Position numbers and translations under genes: made by a program. From contig JAZQLQ010000027.1 in NCBI GenBank assembly GCA_045542735.1, positions 1-62,928 on the forward strand: 62,928 nucleotides of DNA. The letters are read 5' to 3'. Below are positions 48,379 through 56,699 of the stretch, in pieces (position 1 is the first letter of the stretch; each line of letters opens with the position of its first letter). Origin of the DNA: UBA2882 sp045542735 (lineage in GTDB: Bacteria > Bacillota > Clostridia > Lachnospirales > Lachnospiraceae). The notes beneath the pieces are model-generated. The model worked only from the letters and a program-made list of their open reading frames with translations. It was not told the DNA's origin and searched no databases.

Positions 48379-48406
48379 AACATGCAAATAAATCACAAAA
48401 AATAAT

Positions 48407-48423
48407 ACTTTGATAATCAAAGT
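48407..48423 (+). promoter_or_regulatory. FabT-like operator upstream of fabV
   Basis: Perfect 17-bp palindrome ACTTTGA-TAA-TCAAAGT, the longest of the three TTTGA-N3-TCAAA sites. It lies just upstream of the probable -35 of fabV, a different position from the acpP site. Confidence 0.68.
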
Positions 48424-48425
48424 AA

Positions 48426-48454
48426 TGGACGAGGCAGAAATGTTGTGCTATAAT
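48426..48454 (+). promoter_or_regulatory. fabV promoter
   Basis: Extended -10 TG-C-TATAAT (48446-48454) with a weak TGGACG (48426-48431) 17 bases upstream of TATAAT. The start codon follows 25 bases later, after AAGGAGG. Confidence 0.7.
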
Positions 48455-48479
48455 GAGCCCATGTTAAGGAGGAATAGAC

Positions 48480-49652
48480 ATGGTAGTAGAACCCAAATCA
48501 AAAGGATTTATTTGCACAACAGCACATCCCACAGGATGTTATAAAAATGTAGAGAAACAGATTGCTTATGCCAAAAAAGTTGGCGAAACATATAAATGCG
48601 AGAGAAACAAACCCTTCAAAAAGGTATTGGTTATCGGTGCTTCCACAGGTTATGGTCTTGCAAGTCGTATTGCAGCGGCCTTTACATGCAAAGCGGCGAC
48701 CATCGGCGTGATGTTTGAGCGTGAGGCAGCAGGTAAGAGAACTGCTACTGCAGGGCATTACAATACCAAAGCTTTTGATGAACTGGCACAAAAAGAAGGT
48801 CTTTATGCAAAATCCATCAACGGCGATGCTTTCTCTGCAGAGATTAAAAAGGAGGTCATTGATACCATCAAAGCTGATCTTGGCAAGGTGGATATGGTCA
48901 TTTACTCTTTGGCTTCACCCCGCAGAACCGCACCGGACGGTGTGACCTACAATTCTGTATTAAAGACAGTTGATGAGACTTTTACCACAAAGTCATTAAA
49001 CTTAAATAATAATGAATTGACCACAGCATCCTTAGAGCCTGCCACCGAAGAAGAAATCGCGGCAACCATCAAGGTTATGGGTGGCGAAGATTGGGAACTT
49101 TGGATTGATGCTTTAAAAGAAGCAGATGCTTTGGAAGAAGATGCGGTTACCGTAGCTTATTCTTATATTGGCCCCGAATTGACTTATCCCATCTATCACG
49201 ATGGAACCATTGGTCAGGCGAAAAAGCATGTGCTTGATACCGCAAACAAATTAAATGAGAAATATAGTGATGTAAAGGCTTATGTATCTGTCAACAAAGC
49301 GGTTGTGACACAGTCCAGTTCTGCTATTCCGGCAGTACCGTTGTACATATCTATTTTATATAAGCGCATGAAGTCTATGGGCATCCATGAAGGTTGTATT
49401 GAGCAGATGGTGCGTCTCTTTGATGAGAAATTGGTGTCAGATGATGTACAGTTGGATGAAACCGGACAGATTCGTCTCGATGATTGGGAAATGAGAGATG
49501 ACGTACAGGAAGCTGTTATGGGTGACTGGAATGCAGTTGATAACGATAACATCAAAGACCTCTGTGACATTGATGGTTATTGGGATGACTTTTTCCAAAT
49601 GTTTGGTTTCCGCATGGAGGGTGTAGACTATACAGCAGATGTTGAGGTCTAA
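48480..49652 (+). CDS. fabV: enoyl-[ACP] reductase FabV / trans-2-enoyl-CoA reductase
   Basis: A 390-residue NADH-dependent reductase of the FabV/TER family. It has the extended SDR nucleotide motif GASTGYG (53-59), SLASPRRTAPDG, and the family-specific Tyr239-x8-Lys248 active site (YHDGTIGQAK). It either completes each fatty acid elongation cycle or reduces crotonyl-CoA in butyrate-type fermentation. The fab cluster at 9-14 kb has no enoyl reductase, and a FabT-like operator precedes this gene, so the fatty acid role is favoured. Confidence 0.9.
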   Translation: MVVEPKSKGFICTTAHPTGCYKNVEKQIAYAKKVGETYKCERNKPFKKVLVIGASTGYGLASRIAAAFTCKAATIGVMFEREAAGKRTATAGHYNTKAFDELAQKEGLYAKSINGDAFSAEIKKEVIDTIKADLGKVDMVIYSLASPRRTAPDGVTYNSVLKTVDETFTTKSLNLNNNELTTASLEPATEEEIAATIKVMGGEDWELWIDALKEADALEEDAVTVAYSYIGPELTYPIYHDGTIGQAKKHVLDTANKLNEKYSDVKAYVSVNKAVVTQSSSAIPAVPLYISILYKRMKSMGIHEGCIEQMVRLFDEKLVSDDVQLDETGQIRLDDWEMRDDVQEAVMGDWNAVDNDNIKDLCDIDGYWDDFFQMFGFRMEGVDYTADVEV

Positions 49653-49687
49653 CAGTAGAATTTAGTAGTATAAAAATAAAACAAAAA

Positions 49688-49736
49688 TAAAGCGACAATC
49701 AATCCTGCATAGCAGTGAAAGATGTCGCTTTTCTTT
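49688..49736. terminator. terminator between fabV and the YczE-like gene
   Basis: AAAGCGACA pairs with TGTCGCTTT, with an inner CTGC/GCAG stem, and is followed by TTCTTTTTA; the left side is A-rich, so it can act for both convergent genes. Confidence 0.78.
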
Positions 49737-50381
49737 TTATTTCTGTCCCTTGTTTAAGAAAGGTCTTGCAATCTTGTCATTAAATAATTCGATCAACGGG
49801 CCCATAAAGAAGGCTGTAATGATAGTTCCTACGCCTGCGATGGTGGGAATCTCGCCAATGGTGCCGCCACCGATTAAGAAAATCACACAACCGGCGATTA
49901 CGCAAATCAGGTCTGTACCGATACGGCAATATTTAAATTTGGCAACTTTCCATTTATTAGCCAGTACGATTGCCACAGCATCATAGGTGGATACACCCAG
50001 ATCGGCAGTCATGTAAAAGGCAGAACCGAAGCAGATGATGACAATACCCACAATCAGGCAAAGAACACGGACAACCATAGAAGGGTCTACAAAAACGGTC
50101 TGTAAAAAGTTGTATGTAAATTCAGTGATATAGCCAAGTAAAAACAGATTGATGAAGGTAGCGATACCGATATTGTGTCTGTCTACAATAATACTAAAGG
50201 TTAAGAGAATCAGATTGACAATAACATATAAGGTTCCGAAAGAAATGGGAATCAATTTATCCAGACCACTCATTAGAGATTGGAAAGGATCTACACCCAA
50301 AGCGGCAATTTTGAAAATGCCGACACTGATGGCACAAATGATGACACCAAATAAGGACATAAAAATTCTACGGGTTTTCAC
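49737..50381 (-). CDS. YczE/YyaS/YitT family membrane protein
   Basis: A 214-residue integral membrane protein with about five helices. Family features are GVDPFQSLMSGL (~residues 28-39) and the repeat-like ADLGVSTYDAVAIVLA (~125-140). YczE-type proteins have no settled function. The GTG at 50381 is preferred over ATG 50387 because AGGAGG lies 7 bases before the GTG but only one before the ATG. Convergent to fabV. Confidence 0.78.
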   Translation of the reverse strand: MKTRRIFMSLFGVIICAISVGIFKIAALGVDPFQSLMSGLDKLIPISFGTLYVIVNLILLTFSIIVDRHNIGIATFINLFLLGYITEFTYNFLQTVFVDPSMVVRVLCLIVGIVIICFGSAFYMTADLGVSTYDAVAIVLANKWKVAKFKYCRIGTDLICVIAGCVIFLIGGGTIGEIPTIAGVGTIITAFFMGPLIELFNDKIARPFLNKGQK

Positions 50382-50408
50382 AAACATACCTCCTGATTGA
50401 AAAATAAG

Positions 50409-50439
50409 TATACAATAATAATTCTACTCTTATTGTATA
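50409..50439. repeat. 10-bp inverted repeat in the YczE-GGDEF divergent region
   Basis: TATACAATAA and TTATTGTATA around an 11-base spacer, 28 bases upstream of the YczE-like gene. It could be an operator overlapping the minus-strand -10 (TATACT). The rest of the 222-base gap shows nothing I can identify. Confidence 0.5.
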
Positions 50440-50602
50440 AGAAAAAGGGGAAGAGTACCAGTACTATATTGCTTTTCAATAAAACTATCATAGAACAAGC
50501 AAAAAAACCAGCACACTAAAGTAACAAAAACCTTGCGTGCTCGAGCAAATAGGTGTAAAATAATAAAAGATTACCAAAACGTGAAAAGACAGGGGAAGTA
50601 CA

Positions 50603-51703
50603 TTGGATAAAACAAATATTGTTGAAAGTGTAAAAGATTTTATTACAAAAGATACACAGGCAAAAAATGAATCCAAAAAGACGGTTGTCGTGATACGTAT
50701 TATCCTGATATCCATTATGATTTATTTTTTCGCCAATATTGTAGTTGGCAATGTATTATCGTCGATTACAGATGTTAGGAATTTGCTCTTTTTTACCGGG
50801 TGTATGGTAGGTTTTATCGGCATTTATGCGTGTACCTATTTTCTTAGGACCAGATTGGTATTTTGGATTTTTAATATTGCCATGTTCGTATTTATTGCAG
50901 TTATCTTGGTGCTCTTTGGTTGGAACGTTGGTGTACAGCACTTTTTGATTGTTATGCTGATGCTGAATTTCTTCTCGGCCTATAACAAGCATAAGCAAAA
51001 ATTTGTTGTTGCTACACTTTTGTGTATTGTCCGTTTGATTTTGTTTCAGATATTTTATGGAAGAGAACCGTTTTTGCCTTTGCCTTCCGGTATTAACACT
51101 ACCTTACAGACCATTAATACTATTGCTATTTTCTGGTGTTTGTCTGTCATTGCTTACATTTTTAGTAAGGATGGCCAGGAGATGGAAAGTAAGCTGGTAG
51201 AGTACAATATGCAACTGGAGAAGCAGGCAAATACGGATAAGCTTACCGGCCTATACAATCGTCGGAAAGCTTGGGATTATTTGGAACAGCTTACCGACGG
51301 AAAGCATATGCATAATTTCAGTCTGTGTATTTGCGATATTGACTGGTTTAAAAAAGTGAATGATACATACGGGCATGATGTAGGAGATGAGGTATTAAAA
51401 GGTATTGCGACTATCTTTGCAGAAGAGATGCAGGGAAAAGACATGGTTGCCCGTTGGGGTGGTGAAGAGTTTTTGTTGGTATTTCCTGACACCAATGGTG
51501 ATCATGCATATAGCAAGCTCGAGCATATCCGTAGTAGAATCAAAGCATTGAAAGTGCAAAAAGGTGATGTGGAGATCAACGTTACCATGACCTTTGGTTT
51601 GGCTGAATATGATTGTGGCGGTGGCTTTGAAGCTACCATCAAAAATGCAGACCGTAAATTATATCGCGGTAAAGAAGAAGGCAGAGACAGGATTATATAT
51701 TAA
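50603..51703 (+). CDS. membrane diguanylate cyclase (GGEEF)
   Basis: A 366-residue protein with about six membrane helices (~residues 28-190), a short coiled coil and a C-terminal GGDEF domain with intact WGGEEF (~residues 285-290). The inhibitory site position holds GKD instead of RxxD, so product inhibition is probably absent. It makes cyclic-di-GMP. The TTG start has AGGGGAAG upstream. Second cyclase in the window, not linked to a phosphodiesterase. Confidence 0.88.
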   Translation: MDKTNIVESVKDFITKDTQAKNESKKTVVVIRIILISIMIYFFANIVVGNVLSSITDVRNLLFFTGCMVGFIGIYACTYFLRTRLVFWIFNIAMFVFIAVILVLFGWNVGVQHFLIVMLMLNFFSAYNKHKQKFVVATLLCIVRLILFQIFYGREPFLPLPSGINTTLQTINTIAIFWCLSVIAYIFSKDGQEMESKLVEYNMQLEKQANTDKLTGLYNRRKAWDYLEQLTDGKHMHNFSLCICDIDWFKKVNDTYGHDVGDEVLKGIATIFAEEMQGKDMVARWGGEEFLLVFPDTNGDHAYSKLEHIRSRIKALKVQKGDVEINVTMTFGLAEYDCGGGFEATIKNADRKLYRGKEEGRDRIIY

Positions 51704-51825
51704 TGAGGTTTTGAGGGGCACCAACATGAACGGGGTGCCTCTTTTGTTGACTTTCTTTCGGGAAATTGGTAACATAAACCAAAGCTGTCGACAATATTCG
51801 ACAGATGTTGGGGCGGGTTACAATT

Positions 51826-52668
51826 ATGAAAGTTTCATATCAGGCATTACGTATATTTGCGTGCATCAGTGCGTCTGTTTGTTATATCTTCAGTTATTTT
51901 CATATGGACTCTTCGGCAGTGGGAACTGTCTTATTTCATGTGCTTGTGTCATATCAGGCACTCTTTTTTATGCTTAGTGGCAGATTTTTGCTGGAAAAGT
52001 ATGATGGTGATATGGCCGGATTCTATTGGAGGCGTTTTTATAAAATAGGAATTCCGTTCCTGGTCGCTTCTTTGATTGCGTTAATGACAAAAATCGGATT
52101 TTCGGTTTCTTTGGGATTTGCCAAGGATTTTGTCAAGGGTGTTTGCTTTGGAAATATAGAAGAAGCGTACAGTTTTATGTATGGGTTATTTGTGTTCTAT
52201 CTGGTAGTGCCCTTTCTGTCTGTTATGGTAAAGGCCCTGGGTGAAAAAGAAAAGCATGCTTTACTGTATTTATTGGTGGGATATTTTGTCTTTTTTGATT
52301 TGTGTGTTGTGTTGGATTTGCGGCTCTTTATTGTGACGTATCCGTTTTTGAATTTTATCGGCTATGCTTTAATGGGCTATTTGATTGATTATATCGATTT
52401 AAGTAAAAAAGCGTATCGGGGTATTTTGATTGCCGGAGGTTTAGCGTTGCTTGTATCAACCTTGGAAAAATTAATATGTCCGGATGTTAATTGGGCGTTG
52501 GATACTTATTGTCTGACCAGAGCGCTTATGTGTCTGGCGGTTTATCTCTTTGTCACAAGGAGAAAATTTGAAAACACAAAAATCAATCAGGGTATATGTG
52601 CCGTTGGAAACTTGACTTATTATGTGGCGCTGGCGTTACCGATTTTGGTACAGTTGATTTTTTGTTAG
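51826..52668 (+). CDS. acyltransferase 3-like membrane protein, probably degenerate
   Basis: A 280-residue polytopic membrane protein resembling the acyltransferase 3 family and its downstream neighbour (shared SYQALRI, FFMLSGRFLLEKY, YLVVPFLSVMVKALG, YCLTRALMC). The conserved catalytic histidine pair after helix 1 is absent (YIFSYF at that place) and the last helices are missing, so it is unlikely to be an active O-acyltransferase. ATG 51826 with GGGGCGGG is the best start. Probably a duplicated copy losing function. Confidence 0.68.
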   Translation: MKVSYQALRIFACISASVCYIFSYFHMDSSAVGTVLFHVLVSYQALFFMLSGRFLLEKYDGDMAGFYWRRFYKIGIPFLVASLIALMTKIGFSVSLGFAKDFVKGVCFGNIEEAYSFMYGLFVFYLVVPFLSVMVKALGEKEKHALLYLLVGYFVFFDLCVVLDLRLFIVTYPFLNFIGYALMGYLIDYIDLSKKAYRGILIAGGLALLVSTLEKLICPDVNWALDTYCLTRALMCLAVYLFVTRRKFENTKINQGICAVGNLTYYVALALPILVQLIFC

Positions 52669-52687
52669 GGTGTTGTGAGGGTATAGT

Positions 52688-53710
52688 ATGAAGGAGAAAA
52701 AGTATCAGGCAGCCTACGGGTTGCTCCGGATCATAGCTTGCTTTAGCGTGGTATTCCATCATTTTATCGCAGCAAACCAGCAGTATATCAATACCTTGGA
52801 AACGCAAGGTATATATACAGCTGTCGACAATTTGCTGATGTGCAACAATTGTCTGTTTTTTATGTTGAGCGGAAAATTTGCGTTGGAGCATTATAAAGGT
52901 GAGATGGGTCGTTTTTATAAGGATAAGGCCTTGAAAATTGTATTACCGTTTTTTCTGTTTTCTGTTTATTATTATCTGTCCAATGGTCGGTTGGCAACAG
53001 GACAGTGCTCTGTTTGGGGCTTTGTAAAAGACTTTATGGGCTGTGAGATTTTGGGCTATCTTTGGTTTGTCTATTCTCTCATCGGATTTTATCTGGTGGT
53101 TCCCTTTTTGGCGCCCATGATGAAGGCTATGGGATTGAAGGAAAAGCGATGGCTGACGATTTTTTTGATCGTAGCACTGCTTCCCCGCAATTTGTGTCAG
53201 ATTTTGGGCTTCCCCTTTGTGCTCAATAGCTTTCCTTTCTACTATCTGACTTATATTTTGCTGGGATATCTTTTAGACAATATAGAACTTGATAAAAAAA
53301 TAGAGTGTGTCATGTACGGGCTTGCCATACCATCTGCGGTAGTTTCTTGCTATATGGCCATTTATAAACCGGGAATGAATCCGGATATTCATGACTATTG
53401 CCTCTCAAGAGTGTTTATGTGTATTGGTATTTTTCTGTTGATTACCCGTCGGATGGGACGTTTATCTGACCTGTTGCATAAACCTGTCAAATGGATCGCA
53501 GACCAGACCTATTATGTGTATTTGATACATATTTTGACACAGGGATTTTTCTTTACCTACTTGTGGGACGCGTGGGTGATATTAGTAAAACTTCCCTTTC
53601 TTCTTGCACTGTTTTTAGGGTCGGCAATTGTTTTTACAATATCCCTGCCGCTGGCGTTTGTGTGCAGAAAGTGTTTGGATTATATTCTTTTAAGAATTGG
53701 ATTTATCTAA
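52688..53710 (+). CDS. acyltransferase 3 family membrane protein
   Basis: A 340-residue integral membrane O-acyltransferase with ~10 helices. It has the RIIACFSVVFHHF region with the catalytic His pair (~residues 14-26), FFMLSGKFALEHY, LWFVYSLIGFYLVVPF and the C-terminal QTYYVYLIH. The family acetylates surface polysaccharides, peptidoglycan or antibiotics; substrate unknown. It lies 20 bases after its truncated paralogue, so one operon. Confidence 0.8.
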   Translation: MKEKKYQAAYGLLRIIACFSVVFHHFIAANQQYINTLETQGIYTAVDNLLMCNNCLFFMLSGKFALEHYKGEMGRFYKDKALKIVLPFFLFSVYYYLSNGRLATGQCSVWGFVKDFMGCEILGYLWFVYSLIGFYLVVPFLAPMMKAMGLKEKRWLTIFLIVALLPRNLCQILGFPFVLNSFPFYYLTYILLGYLLDNIELDKKIECVMYGLAIPSAVVSCYMAIYKPGMNPDIHDYCLSRVFMCIGIFLLITRRMGRLSDLLHKPVKWIADQTYYVYLIHILTQGFFFTYLWDAWVILVKLPFLLALFLGSAIVFTISLPLAFVCRKCLDYILLRIGFI

Positions 53711-53711
53711 A

Positions 53712-53753
53712 AACAGGGCGTATGCACAAAAAATATGTGTATACGCCCTGTTC
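53712..53753 (+). terminator. terminator after the acyltransferase genes
   Basis: Long stem ACAGGGCGTATGCACA pairing with TGTGTATACGCCCTGT (one G-T pair) around an A-rich loop, followed by TCTTG. Confidence 0.85.
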
Positions 53754-53754
53754 T

Positions 53755-53796
53755 TGTTAAAAAGTTCATGGAAGCCATGATTTAGGCTTCCCATAC
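53755..53796 (-). terminator. terminator of the tRNA-Ser gene
   Basis: On the minus strand GGGAAGCC, a loop of eight bases, GGCTTCC, then ATGAACTTTTTAAC. It lies 10-15 bases past the tRNA 3' end. Confidence 0.75.
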
Positions 53797-53806
53797 ATAA
53801 GATTAG

Positions 53807-53892
53807 CGGAGACGGCGGGATTCGAACCCGCGTGCCCTTGCGAGCAACTTGATTTCGAGTCAAGCTCGTTATGACCGCTTCGATACGTCTCC
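53807..53892 (-). tRNA. tRNA-Ser (CGA)
   Basis: Class II tRNA of 86 nt on the minus strand: acceptor stem GGAGACG/CGTCTCC, anticodon CGA in CTTGACTCGAAATCAAG, long variable arm with GCTCGCAAGGGC-type pairing and T-arm CGGGTTCGAATCCCG. No encoded CCA. Confidence 0.95.
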
Positions 53893-53946
53893 TTACAACG
53901 GATTTATTATATCGGTAAATTTGCTATCCGTCAATCCAAGTTTAAG

Positions 53947-53975
53947 TTGTGATAAAGCGGAAAATAATATATAAT
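53947..53975 (+). promoter_or_regulatory. promoter of pfkA
   Basis: TTGTGA (53947-53952), 17 bases, TATAAT (53970-53975), 41 bases before the pfkA start. Confidence 0.7.
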
Positions 53976-54016
53976 AATTATAACTTTGGGGTTTCCCGCA
54001 AAAGGAGGACAAAACT

Positions 54017-55090
54017 ATGAAGAGAATCGGTATGTTGACCAGCGGTGGCGATTGTCAGGCATTAAATGCAGCTATGCGTGGTGTGGTAAAAAGTGTTACC
54101 AATCATGAAGAAGATGTAGAGATTTACGGCTTTATTGATGGGTATAAAGGATTGATTTACGGCAATTTCCGTATGCTGACCAGCAAGGATTTTTCCGGTA
54201 TTTTGACAAAGGGTGGCACGATTCTTGGTAGTAGCCGTACTCCGTTTAAGACCATCAAAGACCCTGATGAGAATGGTCTGGATAAAGTAGAAGCAATGAA
54301 ACAAAACTATTATAAATTACAGTTGGATTGTCTGGTTATCCTGGGTGGTAACGGTACACACAAGACAGCCAACCTTTTGAGAGAAGAGGGCTTAAATGTA
54401 GTAACATTGCCAAAGACTATTGATAACGATTTGTATGGCACCGATATGACATTTGGTTTCCAAAGTGCGGTAGATATTGCTACAGATGCCATTGATTGTA
54501 TCCATACGACTGCGGCATCCCATGGTCGTGTATTTATTGTTGAGGTTATGGGTCACAAAGTTGGTTGGCTGACCTTAAACGCAGGTATGGCAGGAGGCGC
54601 GGACATCATTCTGATTCCTGAGATTCCTTATGATATTGATAAGGTAATTGATGCCATTGAAGAGCGTCACAAAAAAGGAAGTAAGTTTACTATTCTTGCA
54701 GTAGCAGAAGGTGCTCTTTCCAAAGAGGATGCGGCTTTATCCAAAAAAGAATACAAAGAAAAGATGAAGAATTACAAATATCCTTCTGTTTCTTATGAAG
54801 TTGCTGATAAGATTCAGAAGAAGTCCAAATATGAAGTGCGTGTAACTGTTCCCGGACATACACAGCGAGGCGGAAGCCCTTGTCCTTATGACCGTGTGTT
54901 TGCATCCCGTCTGGGTTCGGAAGCAGGCGAATTGATTATGAAGGGTGAATATGGTTTCATGGTAGGTATCAAAAACCGTGAGATTATCAAAGTTCCCCTT
55001 GAGGATGTGGCAGGTAAGCTGAAATATGTTTCCCCGGATGCATCAATTATTAAAGAAGCTAAGATGCTTGGTATCAGCTTCGGTGACTAA
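54017..55090 (+). CDS. pfkA: 6-phosphofructokinase (group III type)
   Basis: Phosphorylates fructose-6-phosphate, 357 residues. MLTSGGDCQALNAAMRG opens the chain. The nucleotide site reads LGGNGTHK (Gly110-Gly111-Asn112-Gly113) and the next motif is LPKTIDNDL (Lys133). ATP-dependent enzymes usually have GGDGS and PGTIDND; PPi-dependent ones GGDDS and PKTIDND. Gly113 favours ATP, Lys133 is seen in PPi enzymes and in ATP enzymes of actinobacterial group III. The phosphoryl donor should be tested. AAAAGGAGG precedes the ATG; dnaX follows 14 bases on. Confidence 0.92.
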   Translation: MKRIGMLTSGGDCQALNAAMRGVVKSVTNHEEDVEIYGFIDGYKGLIYGNFRMLTSKDFSGILTKGGTILGSSRTPFKTIKDPDENGLDKVEAMKQNYYKLQLDCLVILGGNGTHKTANLLREEGLNVVTLPKTIDNDLYGTDMTFGFQSAVDIATDAIDCIHTTAASHGRVFIVEVMGHKVGWLTLNAGMAGGADIILIPEIPYDIDKVIDAIEERHKKGSKFTILAVAEGALSKEDAALSKKEYKEKMKNYKYPSVSYEVADKIQKKSKYEVRVTVPGHTQRGGSPCPYDRVFASRLGSEAGELIMKGEYGFMVGIKNREIIKVPLEDVAGKLKYVSPDASIIKEAKMLGISFGD

Positions 55091-55104
55091 GGAAGAGTGA
55101 AAAT

Positions 55105-56697
55105 ATGTCTTATCAGGCATTGTATCGGAAGTTCCGCCCGGCAGAGTTTGATGATGTCAAGGGCCAGGGACATATCGTAGAAACATTAACCAATCAAATA
55201 ACGGCAGACAGGGTAGGGCACGCCTACCTTTTCTGCGGTACGCGTGGTACAGGTAAAACCACCATTGCCAAGATTTTTGCAAAGGCTGTTAACTGTGAGA
55301 ATCCGGTGGACGGAAGTCCTTGTGGAAAGTGTAAAAGTTGCCTTTCCATTGCATCCGGTTCCAGCATGAATGTCATCGAGATTGATGCGGCATCCAACAA
55401 TGGTGTGGACAATATCCGCGAAATCGTAGATGAGGTATCTTATTCTCCGGCTGAAGGTAAGTACAAGGTTTATATTATTGACGAGGTACACATGCTTTCC
55501 ATCGGAGCTTTTAACGCGCTGTTAAAGACCTTGGAGGAGCCGCCGGGATATGTGATTTTTATTTTGGCGACTACGGAAGTGCACAAGATTCCCATTACCA
55601 TTCTTTCCCGTTGTCAGCGTTATGATTTTAAACGTATTGATATTGATACCATTACCAATCGTCTGACAGAGCTTATGGAGAAGGAGCAGATTGCAGTGGA
55701 GCCCAAGGCTTTGCGCTATATTGCCAAGACGGCAGACGGCTCCTTGCGTGATGCGTTGAGTTTGCTCGACCAGTGTATTGCCTTCCATTTTGGAAAGGAA
55801 CTGACCTATGACATGGTCTTGGACGTACTGGGAGCTGTCGATAATGAGGTGTTTAGCCGCCTGCTTCGTCACATGCTGGATGAAGATGTACTTGGTTGCA
55901 TTACACTTCTGGAGGAGATTGTGATGCAGGGAAGGGAGCTGACACAGTTTGTCAGTGATTACACCTGGTATTTGCGCAATCTATTACTGGTCAAAAACTG
56001 CGATGATGTGGAGGATGTTTTGGATGTATCTTCGGATCATTTAAAATTGCTAAAGGAAGAAGCGGATATGGCAGACCAGACCACCATCATGCGCTTTATC
56101 CGCATTTTCTCCGAGTTGTCCGGACAGATCCGCTATGCATCGGCAAAACGTGTCATGATTGAGATGACCATGATCAAAGCATGCCGTCCGGCCATGGAAA
56201 AAGATCAGGAATCGGTATTGGAAAGAATCCGTACTTTAGAGAATAAAATAGAAAAAGGCTTGGTTATGGCTGCACCCACTATGAACGGTATGAATCCCGG
56301 CATGACCGGTAATGCCAATGGTGGATCAGCAGGGGTAGCTACACAGATGCAAAAGCCTCAGTTACCCAAGGCTATTCCTGAGGAAGTGGAGCAGATAGTA
56401 AAAAGGTGGGCCATTATTTTAAATGATTGTCCCAATCCCATGAAAGGATATCTGAAAACGGCAAAGCTCAGCCTTGGTAGTGACAATCACTTGCAGATTT
56501 TCCTGGTGGAAGGAACGCATTCCGATTACTTTTTGAAGATGCCTGAGCATCAGGAACAGTTGGCGCTGATTTTGAGTAATGCAATCGGAAAAGAAGTTGC
56601 CGTAGACTTTAAAACTTACGGACAAAATGAAAATTTTGAATCAAATAATATTGATTTATCCAAGATTATTATGATGGATATAGAAGAGGAGGACTAA
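55105..56697 (+). CDS. dnaX: DNA polymerase III subunits gamma and tau
   Basis: Clamp-loader motor of the replisome, 530 residues. Walker A CGTRGTGKTT (44-53), zinc module CENPVDGSPCGKCKSC (~67-82), DEVHML (Walker B, ~125) and SRCQRYDFKRID (sensor region). Domain III and a tau-like C-terminal part (~400-530) with a glycine/asparagine-rich linker (MNPGMTGNANGGSAG) follow. No obvious slippery frameshift signal for a short gamma form. First of the conserved dnaX-ybaB-recR set. Confidence 0.95.
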   Translation: MSYQALYRKFRPAEFDDVKGQGHIVETLTNQITADRVGHAYLFCGTRGTGKTTIAKIFAKAVNCENPVDGSPCGKCKSCLSIASGSSMNVIEIDAASNNGVDNIREIVDEVSYSPAEGKYKVYIIDEVHMLSIGAFNALLKTLEEPPGYVIFILATTEVHKIPITILSRCQRYDFKRIDIDTITNRLTELMEKEQIAVEPKALRYIAKTADGSLRDALSLLDQCIAFHFGKELTYDMVLDVLGAVDNEVFSRLLRHMLDEDVLGCITLLEEIVMQGRELTQFVSDYTWYLRNLLLVKNCDDVEDVLDVSSDHLKLLKEEADMADQTTIMRFIRIFSELSGQIRYASAKRVMIEMTMIKACRPAMEKDQESVLERIRTLENKIEKGLVMAAPTMNGMNPGMTGNANGGSAGVATQMQKPQLPKAIPEEVEQIVKRWAIILNDCPNPMKGYLKTAKLSLGSDNHLQIFLVEGTHSDYFLKMPEHQEQLALILSNAIGKEVAVDFKTYGQNENFESNNIDLSKIIMMDIEEED

Positions 56698-56699
56698 AA

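Noticed and set aside
50440..50602. c-di-GMP riboswitch before the second GGDEF gene
   Set aside because: None of the conserved GEMM core sequence is present; only a short GC-containing segment near 50510-50545.
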